A DNA stretch of 64,000 nucleotides from Heterohyrax brucei (GCA_028571685.1 CM053143.1:159768329-159832328), one strand, 5' to 3'. Shown: positions 47,210 to 58,995, counted from the stretch's first letter. Made by a program: numbers and translations. The notes: generated by a model from the letters alone, not told the origin.

Positions 47210-48220
47210 CACCATGGTTCCATGAAATTCCCAAAATAGACAAAAAAATTCCTAGATGAAGAAGCATTTCTGAAATTATCAAAGGTAGAGTACAAACGAA
47301 TAATATAGGAGCCCTCCTAGAGACTAAACAAAATGCAGAAGAGCAAAAGGAAAAATTAAGTAAGCTATTTGAACTGATGGAGCATCAATAATCTGAAATC
47401 TAGCAAATAAATAACAAAATCACAGAATTAGAAAGTCCAGTTCAAAGCCAAAAGAGCAGAATTGGGCAGCTAGAAGTCAGAATTAGTGACCTTGAGGAGA
47501 TAACAGCTGGCATCAGCATTTATGAGGAGAAATCAGATAAAATATTTTTTTTTTTAAAAAAAAAATGAAGAAGTACTAGGAAACATGTGGGCCTCTATTA
47601 AGAGGAATAATTTACAAATAATTGGACTTCCTGAACAGGTAGGGATAGATGAAAATGCAGAGAGAACTGCTGTAGAGTTACTGATAGAACTTCACTGAAA
47701 TTATGAAACAAGAGAACATAGATACCCAAGATGCATATGAACACCACAAAAACTAGATCCCAAAAGAAAGATACCAAGAATATTACAATGAAGCTTAATA
47801 AAATGAAACATAAAGAGAGGTGCTTAAAGGCACTGAGGCTTGAAGCAAAACTAATATTCAGAGGGAAGCCCAGTAGGCTTTCATCTGACATCTCTACAGA
47901 AAAGATGTTGACAAGAAAGTAGTGGGATGACACATTCAAAGGCCTGAAGGAGAAATATTTCTAACCAAGAATTATATACCCTGCACAATTGTCTCTCAAA
48001 TAAGATGGAGTTAAGACATTTGCAGATAAACAAATCTTAGAGACTGTAAAAACCAAACCAAAACTCCAAGAAATACTGCAAGAAGCTCTTTGCTTAGAAA
48101 AACAGAAATATTAAGTGTATATTTAAGGAGGCAATGTAGGACACAGAATCCTACAATGTAGGATCCAGAATCCCACTCAGTTGAGGAAATCAATGAGGTC
48201 AATCAAACCTACATTATTAA
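47210..48220 (+). pseudogene. L1 ORF1 pseudogene
   Basis: It encodes remnants of the RNA-binding chaperone. A coiled-coil part (about 47320-47560) with 'KLFELMEHQ'-like sequence is followed by the RNA-recognition region (about 47590-47700). The C-terminal region is open at 47731-47922 (HKERCLKALRLEAKLIFRGK). Stops at several sites and T/A runs near 47545-47566 break it. The opposite-strand 113-codon frame at 47939-47598 is a shadow. Confidence 0.8.
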
Positions 48221-48571
48221 AAGAAGGGAACCAGTGATCGTAAGATAAAAACTATGACATCACCACATTAAAAAGAGGGATAAGAGGGATACATTACAGT
48301 AGTTATAACTCTTTCATATGGAGAGAAAATTAAAAAATATGCAGAATTTAAAGCATGGATTACACTTAGAATAGTAATGAGCCTACAGGAGTAGCCACAA
48401 AGCAAAATAAAAAGGTGACATATCAAAACAAGAAATGTAATACAGGATTCTCAACAAACATAAAACCAACACTGATAAAGATAAAATGTCAACCTATAAA
48501 GAAGAATGACTTAGAACAGAATATTAAGAAAACCATAGAAAACATCAACAACACAAAATAAATACATCAAA

Positions 48572-49042
48572 ATGACAGCAGTAAACAGATACCTTTCAGT
48601 AATTACACTGAACATGAATGGACTCAATGCTCCAAAAAAGAGACAGCAAGTGTCATCCTGGATCAAAAGACAGGACCTGTCTGTGTGCTACCTAAGACGC
48701 AAAGACATGAATAAACTGAAAATTAAAGGATGGAAAAATACATACCATGCCAATAACATACAAAGGAGAGCATAAGTGGCAATGGTTTATCTCAGATAAA
48801 ATAGATATTTATGTAGATCTACCACTGTGGACAATGATGGTCACTATTTATTGCTGAAAGTCTCAATACATAAACAGAACATAACAATATTAAATATTTG
48901 TGCACCTAACACCATAATATCTAAATACATTGAACAAACACTGTCAACATTGAAAAATGAGATAGATCACAATAATAGTTGGAAACATCAACACTCTGCT
49001 TTTAGTAATGGACAGATCATCCAGGTAAAATCTCCGTGAAGG
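48572..49042 (+). pseudogene. L1 ORF2 endonuclease, 5' part
   Basis: ATG at 48572 begins MTAVNRYLSVITLNMNGLN. The conserved Trp-Asn of the motif has become Leu-Asn (LNMNGLN), and the frame then meets stops. The frame 48827-49039 holds the middle (DNDGHYLLLKVS...) of the endonuclease, cut by the AfroSINE. Confidence 0.85.
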
Positions 49043-49213
49043 TACCAAAAAAACCCACTGCTGTCAAGTCAGCCCCAAGTCATAGCAACCCTAGTGGTCA
49101 GGGTAGAATGACCCCACTGAGTTTCCAAGAAACACCTGGCAGACTTAAACTGCTGACCTTTTGGGGTGTTAGCAGATGTAGCACTTAACCCACTATGCCC
49201 CCAGAGTTTCCTC
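49043..49213 (-). mobile_element. AfroSINE nested in L1 ORF2
   Basis: The reverse tail 'cactgctgtcaagtcagccc' starts it and the head ends near 49213. L1 endonuclease sequence stops at 49042 and resumes at about 49214 ('cagtaaagatacagaagatc'). Confidence 0.92.
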
Positions 49214-50497
49214 AGTAAAGATACAGAAGATCATATTGTAACAATTAACCAACTAGACCTTAGAATTTTATAGCCATCAACATACAAGTATACCATCTTC
49301 TCCAATGCACATGGAACATTTTCCAGAATAGACTATGTGTTAGGATATAAGGCAAGTCTCAACAAAATCCAAACCACTGAGTTATTGCAAAGCATCTTCT
49401 TGGATCATAAAGCCACAAAAGTTGAAATCAATAGCAGAAGAGTCATAGTTAGAAATTCAAACTCATGGAAACTGAACAACATCTGGCTCAAAAAGCCATG
49501 GGTTATAGAAGAAATCAAAGATGAAACAAATTTATGGAATCAAATGAGAATGAAAACACATCCTACCAGAGCCTATGGGATACAGCCCAAGCAGTATTCA
49601 AAGATCAATTTATCTCTATAAATTGCATACATCCAGAATGAGAAAAGGGTCCAAACCAAAGAATCAACCTTACAGCTTGAACAAGTAGAAACAAAGCAAC
49701 AGAAGAACCCTTCAGACACCAGAAGAAAACACATCACAAAGATTAGAGCAGAACTCAATGAGTTAGACAATAGAAGAAAAATCAAAAAAATTGACAAAAC
49801 CAAAAGTTGTTGTTTTAAAAAGATCAACAAAATTGACAAACCACTGGCTAAACTGACAGAGGAGAAGCAGAAGAAGAGACAAATAACATGAATCAGAAAT
49901 GGGATGGGAGAACAGATCCAACTGAAGTAAAAAATATGATAACAGAATACTATGAAAGACTATACTCTAACAGATTTGAAAACCTAGAGGAAATCGACAA
50001 ATTTCAAATTTCTAGATTCATATCACCTACCAAAATTATCACAAAGTGAAGCAGAATAACTTAATAAACCCATCACAAAGCAAGAGATTGAAAAAGTCAT
50101 CAAAAAACTACTAACCAAAAAAGTTCTGGCCCAGATTGCTTCACTGTAGAATTCTACCAAACTTTTAGAGAAGAGTTAACTCCAATACTACTGAGGGTAT
50201 TTCACACCGTAGAAAGGATGGAATGTTCCCAAACTCATTCTGTGAAGCTAGCATAACCCTGATACTGAAAAGAGGGAAATAACCCTCTAAAGAGGAAAAT
50301 TGTAGACCGCTATTACTTATGAACCTGGATGCAAAAATCTTCAACAAGATCCTAGCCAAGTGAATTCAACAACATATCAAAAAAAGTAACTCACTGTGAG
50401 CAATTTGGATTCATACTAAGGATGAAAGTCAGGTTCAACATCAGAAAAACAATTAATGTGATCAACCACAATAAATAGCACAAAGGATGAAAATATC
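49214..50497 (+). pseudogene. L1 ORF2, end of endonuclease to early RT
   Basis: The endonuclease end lies in the open frame 49337-49621 ('SLNKIQTTELLQSIFLDH', 'IEEIKDETN'). The linker and the RT start (about 50090-50497) are read through several frames. The text corresponding to '[11 protein letters not shown]' is altered near 50390. It stops before the catalytic motif. Confidence 0.85.
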
Positions 50498-50793
50498 AAC
50501 CCTAAAATAATAATAAAATTAATTAGATATTGTCTTAAGGTAGAGACATGAAGATAAGTTTCACAGAAGGTGAACAGTTACCTTTGTGGAAGTTAGAAAT
50601 AGCTTAGACTTCAATCAGAAACATAAAAGAGAAATTTGTCTGCTGATTTCTAACAAGTCTGCAAGTCAGAAAACTGTGCAACACATAGAATTTTATTTCT
50701 TACTAGATCTACAGGATTCCATGAGACTTTAGAGAATTAAATAGGAAGAAGGAAGGAATAGAACATGCAGGTCCTGAATGTTAAGTTATACGA
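50498..50793. other. Spacer between L1 break and mariner
   Basis: No recognised feature. It begins exactly where L1 similarity ends, so the deletion partner is unknown. Confidence 0.45.
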
Positions 50794-51343
50794 GATCTGA
50801 CAAGTCCCTGAACTGAACTGTTTTAAGTACTGCATACCTCCCTGCTGAGTATCACTAAGGTCACCCTCGAAGTACTCCCCTTGGGAAGCTGTGCACTGAT
50901 GCCAGCACCTTGTCCATCCTTCAAAGCAATTTTGGAACTCTTTCTCGAATAGACATGGCACATGGTGGCACGGTGTCAAGTCGGCAAATTTAATTGTATA
51001 ATTGTCTGTGAGGGAGTTTGGACCAGCAATCAAATGATTGTGTTGGGGCACCCTGCCTGCTCACCTGATATGGGCCCCTGGTGACTTGTTTCTTTACCTA
51101 AAGACATGGAAAATTTTGAAAAGAAAACTTTTTGATGGCATTCAGGACATCAATAATAATAGAATGATAGCTCTGACAGCCATTCCAGAAGAAGAGTTTC
51201 AAATTGCTTTGAAGGGTGACCTAGACGCTGACCTCAGTGCATAGCTTCCCCAGAAGAGTACTTCAAAGGTGACTGTGGTGATATTCAGCAATGAGGTCTG
51301 TAGTACTTTTTCTAGAACGGGTTTGTGAACTTAACTGACAGTC
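50794..51343. mobile_element. Palindromic mariner derivative (two inverted 3' halves)
   Basis: The left arm (50794-50950) reads, on the minus strand, as the mariner transposase C-terminus: 'EFQNCFEGWTRCWHQC', then 'TASQGEYFEGD'. The right arm (about 51050-51343) reads, on the plus strand, the same C-terminus: 'LFLYLKTWKILKRKLFDG', then 'AIPEEEFQIALKGDLD'. Each arm ends outwards in the same terminal sequence, 'tctgacaagtccctgaac' on the left and its counterpart at 51325-51343 on the right. The two ORFs overlap at the centre by strand only. No 5' half is present on either side. Confidence 0.8.
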
Positions 51344-51644
51344 TTCGTAGTTTCCTGAAATGATTTTGAAGTACAATTTAGATACAGAAAACTTTCTTCA
51401 GAAGAAAGCTTTGAAAGAATTTAAATATGGAAATAAGATAAACACAGAAATGTTGAGGAAGAATTAGATTATCTGGAGCTTCCAAAGAACCTCAGAGAGC
51501 CTAAAACGATATCATGAAATCTTTTTTGATTGTATAAACCATTTAAAAACCATAGTCCTAAATTCTACAACCAAATTTTGAAGGAACTAAATGATATGAT
51601 CACAGTACATTCTCACCTTTATATGCAAAAGAGGAAGGTTGTTC
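51344..51644. other. Unassigned spacer
   Basis: AT-rich with GAAAG-type units. A weak resemblance to old L1 ORF2 near 51560-51600 was not strong enough to call. Confidence 0.35.
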
Positions 51645-51832
51645 AGACCACGCAAATATAGAGCAGTAGGGCCTCCAGAAGACCCTCAATGAGAGGGATT
51701 GACAGAATGGCTGCAACAGTGAGCTCAAACTTACCAACAATTGTGATGATGGCCCAGGACCTGGAAGTGTTTTCTTCTGCTATACACAGGGTTGCTATGG
51801 GTTGGAAGCAATCAGATGGCACCTAACAGATA
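51645..51832 (+). mobile_element. RTE 3'-end stub
   Basis: It reads the last coding part ('ggcctccagaagaccctcaa') to the 3' end 'gcacctaacagatatat'. It is a strongly 5'-truncated copy of about 190 bases. Confidence 0.85.
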
Positions 51833-51914
51833 TATCCAGTTATGTCCCTTGTCCCCAAACAACTGCTGTCATGACAAAATAGAATACCAGAAAGTCTAAG
51901 TCAAAAGAAAGGAA

Positions 51915-52085
51915 GGAACCCTAGTGACACACTGGTTATGGTTTGAACCTACCAGACACTCTCCAGGAAAAATAAAAGACCTGGTGGTTTTCTCCCATAA
52001 ATATTAAGGCCTAGAAAACCCTATGGGACAGTTCTGTTCTATCCTATTGGTCTCTATGAGTAAGAATCTGTTAGAGGGATACAGC
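51915..52085 (+). mobile_element. AfroSINE, long subtype
   Basis: Sense copy with head 'ggaaccctagtgacacactg', the extra module near 51995-52015 and a tail that has lost the last tail repeat. Confidence 0.85.
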
Positions 52086-52154
52086 AACAATGTATCTGTT
52101 CTCCTAAGTGAGAAGGGAGAGAGAAAGAACTAACTCTCTTCTAAGTCTTTCAGG

Positions 52155-52310
52155 ACTCAATTCTTGGGTGGTACGAATAGTTAACAAATTAGGCTACTAA
52201 CCTAGTTGCAGGTTTTAGTTTATCCAGAGGTGCCTGGGAAGACAGGCCTGTTCTGAAAAAGCACCCACTGGAATTCCTGTGAAGTATAGTTGTACTCTGA
52301 ATATATTCAA
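52155..52310 (+). mobile_element. AfroSINE, long subtype, diverged
   Basis: Sense copy starting 'ttgggtggtacgaatagtta'. The middle 'gttgcaggttttagtttatc' is diverged and the tail is incomplete. Confidence 0.6.
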
Positions 52311-52324
52311 GGACAACTTATTTT

Positions 52325-52482
52325 ACTGGGAAGATTGAAGTCTTTTCTGACTCATAGTGACCCTATCGAACAGAGTAAAGCTGCACCATAGAATTTACAA
52401 AGAGCACATGGAGGATTTAAACTACTGATATTGTGGTTAGCAGACATAGCATTTAACCACGACACCACGAGGGCTTCCATGC
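52325..52482 (-). mobile_element. AfroSINE
   Basis: Reverse copy with the tail at 'tcttttctgactcatagtga' and the head 'ccacgacaccacgagggctt'. It is the third member of a SINE cluster. Confidence 0.9.
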
Positions 52483-53914
52483 TTTATTTTTGTTTTCATT
52501 AATTATTTTTCTCCATGAAATGTCTCTCTGTATTATCTCTGAAAATGTATATCTTACCTGTTCTTTCAAAGTTTGTCTGTGCTACTGAATCGTCTTAATT
52601 GGAAGTGTTTTTCTTCTCCCTTTGTCTTTCCTTCAAGATTTAACTGTTTTCTGAAGTTCATTTAGGGAACTGTCTGATGTTTGTATATCCATGTTAACTA
52701 AAATACAATTAATACTCAGTACATATTATAAAGTGAATGCAGCATACGAGCTTTTTTTTTTTTTTTTTTTTTTAATGTTGGAAGCATCACTTTTCAGGCC
52801 AAACAAACAAAAGTACTCCTACAAGTTAGTTTTTTGCAGCTAAGACCCCTTATCAAGAAACACCTATCTGAAAAATATTATTACCATGTTTGCTTTCAAA
52901 ACATTACAAGACTATATGCTATATGCTTTTTAGGCTTCACATTTTAATATCTTTTTTGTGTGTGTGTGTGTTCTTTTAATCTTTTTATTGCAAAGCTCAA
53001 AGATATTGGAATTCCAGGAATATGTTAAGCTAATCTAGATAAAAAAGATTGGTCAAAATTAAAATAATAGAACAAGTGAAAATTAGAACTAAGTTTGAAT
53101 TTTTTCCCCCTTTTTCTTTGTGCACTACTAAGCGACAAAACACCTGGGTGGAAAACATTATTTTTCAATATTATTGCTTCTCTTCCTAGAATTGTTTCAT
53201 ATATTCCTGCCTGATACTGTATAACCTTACTGTCTTTCTTAATATACTTCCTTGTACCATAATCCCATAGTGTCAGAGTTAGGCATGAAATACACCTAGA
53301 CTAATGTAGGGAAAGTACAAAAGTTATTATATGAAAATTCTGAGTGAAAGATCCAAGAGCCACTGCATGGTTCTGCTGCAGCCCTCTTCTCACTGCCATG
53401 AGGTCCGTGGGCCACAAAGCTGCTCAGACTTACCAAGGAGAAGTAAAAGAGAATTCAGAAATTCTGGAGCTTTCAAGATGGAAAGACTTGCCTTTCTTAT
53501 GTCCAATTGTGAAAGAGAAATTAAAAAATGTTTTTAGTGACAAAGCCCAATGAAAACTCAGCTGAAGACAGGCTTAGTCTAAGAACATCAAGAACAGCGT
53601 CTTCGCTTCCTTGTTTTAACTAAACAGTTGATTAAACAGCACCCACTGATTACTCTGGGCTAAACTGAAGGGTTCAGAGAAAAGAGACTTAGGAACTAGC
53701 TCTTCCATGAAAGCCTGATAATTCAAAGCATATATATATATGGAAATTCATAGACAGATATGCATATGAAAAAGTTCATGAATACAACTGCTGGTATGTT
53801 AAACTGACTACAATAAAAATGTCTTTAAAAAATCTGCTACAATTTTAGAGAATTATACTTCCAAAGACACTTTGATTGTGACAATTTGCTATTTTAAATA
53901 TCTATTCGAATAAA
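52483..53914. other. Single-copy spacer with T run
   Basis: A 22-base T run lies at 52752-52773. A stretch of mixed composition at 53330-53560 holds overlapping 68-69 codon frames that match no family I know. A processed-pseudogene origin is possible but unsupported. Confidence 0.45.
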
Positions 53915-54076
53915 CAAACAAAACCCTGCACCAATGAGTTGATTCCAACTCATAGGGACCCTATAGGGCAGAGTACAACTGCCACAAAATGTTTCTAAGG
54001 ATCACCTGGTGGTTTTGAACTGCCAGACTGTTGATTAGCAGCCTTAGCTCTTAGCCACTATGTCACCTGTGTTTAT
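53915..54076 (-). mobile_element. AfroSINE
   Basis: Complete reverse copy from 'caccaatgagttgattccaa' to the head near 54075. Confidence 0.92.
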
Positions 54077-55269
54077 TATATGGACACCACAGAGACCACA
54101 AAGTGTGCTGTGACTCCCATGGAAAATAAATTCCCCAGTGATCTATTTAGATTTCTAAGGATCATAATGGAAAAGGAATAACCTTCAATAATTTACAATC
54201 AAGAGCTGTAGGGAGCAATGGCAGTGGAGCTCTTCTGGAGAACAACACTAGGGAGTTTGGAAATGTACCCACAGCTGAATTCAGCAGAAAGAAAATGGAA
54301 AGTTGACACATATCTTCAATTGTACCTCTTGCTTGGAACTGGAGTGTGTTTATATACAGAAATTTCTAAATGACCTTGTTCCTGGAATTATGTATATTTG
54401 CTACCTACTTGGCACTTGACTGGCTGGCTACCTACTTTTCAGTATCTCGTTTTCCAAACTGAAGAGAAAACTTTTCCTAAATTGATTACTTAAATATGCA
54501 AACCAAAATTCACTAACTTGTATGGTTGTTTTACTTATCTGAGTTTTGTTGTTTCTTTCCTGACTTGCTTATTTACTTATTTTTATTTCCATGATGGTGT
54601 TTCATTTATCGCTCTCTATATGCTGTCAAAACAGTGTATAAGTATACAATGTGATATATTTAATATCATAAACGTTTTTATGCTAGACCTCACTCTGAGC
54701 GACATCCTCTTCTACAACGTGAAGACTAATGGAAATTCAAAGAGTAAATAGATATTACACTCTAACTTCCCAATACGTGGAACTCATCTGAGAATCACTC
54801 TTTAACTACCAGTTGAATATGTTGTTTATTGTTAGGGGCTTAGGAGGAGGATAGGAGGAGTGATTGTAATTGAAAGGTGTTTGTCTTAGAAGGTTCTGGG
54901 AGTTTGGGAAAGAAGAAGCACCAGCACTGAGCCAGTGGGAATGAAATTCAGTGACTGGAAGACAGTTTAATGGGAAATAAGATATATTGGAGGAGACAAA
55001 GCCAACAGAAGCAGGGACAGAGAACAAGCGTTGAACAATTGCTAGGAGAAAGCCAGTTAGCTTATTGTACTGTGTACTGCTGTGCCCAAACAATGTTGTT
55101 GTAGTTTGTAAAATTAAAAAAGGTAAGCACCTAACTTACTGAGCACTCAGGGACTTCAAGTGATAAACAACAGAATCAATTTTAAGAAGGTAAGAATAGA
55201 AACTTCTTTATTTCTTACAATTAGGTTTCAAGATTTAATCTGAAAAGTATCCTATGCCTGCAGTGTCAT
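54077..55269. other. Spacer, part possibly retroviral
   Basis: 54077-54800 is AT-rich single-copy DNA. 54800-55090 is more purine-rich on the plus strand and may belong to an unrecognised ERV, but no motif proves it. Confidence 0.4.
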
Positions 55270-56285
55270 CAATCATTTTTGTCCATGGTCTTATAATTCA
55301 CACCTAAAGACTGGGTGGAACTATGCAGACAAGCTGCTTGCACCACACCAAGGGGATTAGATAGCTTGGTAATAAGGAAAATAAGGTACATGTACATGAC
55401 AACCCTTTGGGGTTGAGATCATGCAAATAATGTGTATGGAATCCTTAGAAGAGGAATGGTCATCTTGGCATACCGCTAGGCTTCAAAGGAGCCATGCTAG
55501 AATCAGAAAGTTGCAACTTAACTACCACAAAGAAGAGCTAGGATTGGAATGTGTGCTTTGAAACTGGGATCCCAGAGCTCAGAATCTTCTAGAAAGGGGA
55601 GACAGAAAGAACGAACTGTAACACGAGAGAAGAGAAGAAATGTTTGCAGCAGAGTCCATAGATCCAGGAGCCCAGCAGGAGATAGCACTGTGGATTTCTA
55701 CCTCACAAAACGAGAAAATTGAATGCCTCTGGCCAGAGTGTGTCTCTTGACACTTCTTGGCAGGGCTAGGCTCAACCCCACTGAGCCAGGGTGCTGAGTG
55801 CCTTTGGGTAGAGCTTTAATGGCAGAGTAGAGTGGCTGTGGGCACTTAATGGCAAAGTTGAAGAGTTTTGTAACACTTGACTGAGCAAGGCAAAGGCCAG
55901 GCAGGGGGCCGAAGAGGTCAAATACTAGACAGAGGGCTATCTGTGGGCAGGGCTAAGAGGCTGTACTGATTGAAGAGCTGTATCCTGAATCCTTCTGATA
56001 CTGAATTGTAACCTGTTACTTTCCTAATAAACCCCATAATCATGAGTATCGTCTGTGAGTTCTGTGTGGTCATTGCAGTGAATTATTGTACGTAGTAGTA
56101 AAGTAGAGTGCCATGAGAGAGATGATTGGGATCAGAATTGGCAAAGTTTAGCAAGAGAAGGTATGTCTGACCTTTGCTACATGGGCATCAACTTTGGGCT
56201 GATTCTTCTGACAATTATCCTCACCCCTTGTGAAGCTGGACGAAGAGGTCTGAGGCTGCTGCCACACCATTTCTACAGTATCATA
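55270..56285 (+). mobile_element. LTR or LTR-derived ERV fragment
   Basis: GC-richer block with a plausible U3-R-U5 order. It has purine-rich sequence, an AATAAA at 56026-56031 ('ttcctaataaaccccataat') and then a U5-like stretch ('gtctgtgagttctgtgtggt'). The region resembles retroviral LTRs common in this lineage. Boundaries are soft, and no gag or pol motifs were found next to it. Confidence 0.5.
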
Positions 56286-56554
56286 AAGCAAAATGTATTA
56301 CATACTTTAACTCAAACTAGGAAGCATTTTTTTAATTTATTGTAAAGAAGTAGAAATTTATAGTAAATGAAGGAATAAGTTAAGACACAGACTTCAACTT
56401 TTAGAAACTGATATTCCAAACTCTGAGAACATAAATTGGGGGTTACATGAATAAAAAACAGACTATGTTAGGTGCCATAACAGAGATACAAAGAAAGCAG
56501 CACAGAGATTCAGTTGAATAAGCCCATATATTCAATCCATCCGTCCATCCATCT
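56286..56554. other. Single-copy spacer
   Basis: Short stretch with a (CCAT)n-like run at 56537-56562 at its end. No feature was found. Confidence 0.45.
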
Positions 56555-56690
56555 ACCCTTCCATCGCTTGTCTTCCAGGCAATTCCGACTCAGAGTGTCC
56601 CTGCAGGACAGAGAGAACTGCCCCATAGAGTTTTGATTTAAAGTAGTTGATTCAAATTACTGACCTTTTGTCTAGCAGTCTAATGTTTTC
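56555..56690 (-). mobile_element. AfroSINE, head truncated
   Basis: The reverse tail 'ttccgactcagagtgtccct' and middle are clear. The tRNA-like head is missing beyond 56690. Confidence 0.8.
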
Positions 56691-56724
56691 CAGTTTATCA
56701 AAACAGTATCTGTAAGGAAATAAT

Positions 56725-56875
56725 ACGAAAACCTGTTACCATCAAGTTGATTCTGACTCATAGTGACACTATGGGACAGAGTAGAACTGCCCAATGAGGT
56801 TTCCAGGGATCAGCTAGTAGATTTGAACTGCTGATCTTTTGGTTAGCAGCCAGAAGCTTAACCATTTCATCATAA
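56725..56875 (-). mobile_element. AfroSINE
   Basis: Reverse copy, tail 'gttaccatcaagttgattct', head near 56870. It has the same orientation as the previous copy. Confidence 0.9.
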
Positions 56876-57414
56876 TATAAGCCTGATAAAATAGACTGAG
56901 CTTCATGATTTTTTGTTTTTTATTCTTTTTTTTCCTCATTGCTCTTTTCCCAAGTTAATACTGGATGTTATTTCTTTGAATATATGAAATGTTTTAGGTC
57001 AAATACAAATTTATATATACATTTATAAATATAAATTTAGTTTCTCATTGCAGTGATTTTGAATTTATCCATTTATTAATTTAACAAACCAGAAAAGAAA
57101 AAACAGTTTACCAGATACTAAATAACACACAAAGTATTGGCACACACACACAAATTATCCCCAGATTTATTGTGCTTATGTTTTAATGCAAAAAAATGTA
57201 TTAAGTAGGGAAGGAAGAGAACAAGGCTACTTGAGAAATGGATGGAGAAGGATTTCTGTGAAGATAATATTTAAACTGTAAACTTAAAATTGCAAAAAAT
57301 ATCAGCTATTGGAAGATCCAAGCTACAACTAACCCAGAAAGGGGGAGGCAAATACAAAATTGCAGATGTGACTGTATATTTTAATATAAGTCACAGACAA
57401 CAATAACTTTGGTA
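56876..57414. other. Single-copy spacer
   Basis: AT-rich, with no recognised feature. Confidence 0.5.
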
Positions 57415-57935
57415 GATTGATTAAAAATATGGTCCCAGTTTTCCAGTTCCCTCTGACCATGTGTTTTGTAATTTGATATTGCAATTCTTACCACTGAGTA
57501 GTAGGGTCTATATGCCCTCCACTTGAACCTGGGCTGTTGCTGTGGTTTTCTTTGGCCAATAGAACATGTAGAAGTGGCAGTGCACTAGCTCTGAGCCTAG
57601 GCCTCTGGCAGGAAAATTCATGTTCTTAAGACTTCCACAACTGTCAAAGGAAACAATCTGAACTGGCCTGCTGGAGGATTAAAAACTATGTGGAAGGGAG
57701 TCTGACTGGTCAACCCCACATGTTTTGGAGAACTGATCAACCAAGATCAACCAAGTCAAACAGCAGCTAAATAAACTATTAGCTGACCATAAATACATGA
57801 CTGAGTGCAGGCCAAGATCAAGCAAACCTGGGCCCGATTATCGGAACAGTACAACCAATCTGAGAGTCTAAAGAAACAATAAATTGCCATTTTTGTATGA
57901 TTACAATGCAGTGAATTGTTTTGTATGAGCTTTCT
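57415..57935 (+). mobile_element. MLT1-like (MaLR) LTR
   Basis: The order 'cccagttttccagttccctc', 'tcttaccactgagtagtagg', 'cttgaacctgggctgttgct', 'ggccaatagaacatgtagaa' and, further on, 'ctgggcccgattatcggaac' plus an 'aaacaataaattgcc' signal matches MLT1-type MaLR LTRs. It is strongly diverged, with no internal part seen. Confidence 0.65.
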
Positions 57936-57939
57936 AGCC

Positions 57940-58285
57940 ATGGTCTTGTAAATGTCATAAAATGATTGTCTGGGTGACTATCTTTTAAGGGACTGGCTGA
58001 TTTAATATGAAAACAGTGGCTTGAAAAAACTCTTAATAAAATTGAACACCTTTTATACCAGCTAGGGGATTGGTCAGTGTTTTATGCAAGCAGTTGTTTG
58101 AAAGTCGTCTTAATAGCATTGAATTCCCTGTAGCTCATCTCGGGAACTGGTGATTTTTGTCATCCTGCTAGGCTAATACAAGAACTAATCTCACTGATGT
58201 TTGGGGAGATCTCATTACTGTCAATAAAAGTCCGGAGTGGAACATATTATTTTGGCTCAGGGTCTCTGTGCTGAAAACCTTCTAA
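57940..58285 (+). mobile_element. LTR-like fragment
   Basis: An AATAAA at 58223-58228 ('gtcaataaaagtccggagtg') is followed by a 'ggctcagggtctctgtgct' U5-like end. This resembles the R-U5 end of an ERV LTR. The left boundary is uncertain. Confidence 0.5.
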
Positions 58286-58995
58286 GCCCAGAAGAGAGAG
58301 CTTTAAAAGAGATGGAGACTTTTGGGAGGATGAGACATGTATGGAGTAGAGAGGAATAATGTGCTGTCACCGGACAGGGAGAGCAGTGGAAGCTGCATAG
58401 AGGTGGGCATGTAAATTTGTATGGGAATGTACATTTTCACTCAGTGATATCAAATAAAAAAAAAAAGTAAAAAAAAGAAAAGAGATGGTGTACTGCTGGA
58501 TGCGTGGAGAGAGAGGTAGTTTCTGTGGGCTTGTGTTTTCTAGCAGGCGGTCACTCATGAAGGAGTGCCCCTGTGCAGGAGTTTGCCTGCTACCAAAGAG
58601 CTATAACACGCTTCTCTGTCACCCTTGGGGAAGTGGGGAGGGAGCCACACTTGTCAGCTAGCTGTGCAGGCCTGAGTAGCATGGGGTCAACTGAGAGAAT
58701 GCCTCACAGCTGAGTAGTGTGATGGGAGTCAGTGGCAGAGGCCTCAAACAACCCACCAGCAGAGGATCAGGAGGTCTTGTACAAGGGTCTTCAGCCAGTG
58801 AGGCAAGATCCAACGAGGCCTAGCAACAGAGCAGAAGCCCAGGAACCCGTAGAGTCCTCTACATCCCCAACCCCTAGCAAACAGGGGGAGCTGGAGGCAA
58901 CAGTGAAGTGACAGTAACCGACCAGAGCCACACTGTGCCTGCTCAGTGAATGAGAATGGACATGGGTAAACTTGAGAAGGGTGAACACTTACCCT
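58286..58995 (+). other. GC-richer block next to LTR, possibly internal ERV sequence
   Basis: Composition shifts to about balanced GC with purine-rich sequence on the plus strand, right after the LTR-like U5. It may be the leader and gag-proximal part of an ERV, but no primer-binding site or gag motif was identified. A low-complexity A-rich stretch lies at 58456-58482. Confidence 0.35.

Larger units (their letters stand above)
46088..50497 (+). mobile_element. L1 LINE with complete 5' end, 3' part missing
   Basis: It starts with the 'gaagccaagatggcggactc' type of L1 5' end, preceded by single-copy DNA. It then has the 5' UTR (to about 47210), ORF1 (about 47210-48220), an inter-ORF spacer and ORF2 from 48572. 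It breaks off at about 50497 inside the RT ('gatcaaccacaataaatagc'), before the catalytic FADD. The rest of ORF2, the 3' UTR and the tail are absent, so the 3' side was lost after insertion. An AfroSINE interrupts ORF2 at 49043-49213. It is the same subfamily as the L1 at 1-5504 by colinearity. Confidence 0.9.

Noticed and set aside
47598..47939. 113-codon hydrophobic minus-strand frame
   Set aside because: Opposite strand of L1 ORF1; Phe/Leu-rich because the sense strand is Lys/Glu-rich.
53344..53553. Conserved small protein of 69 codons
   Set aside because: No family signature, two overlapping frames of equal length, no support for either.
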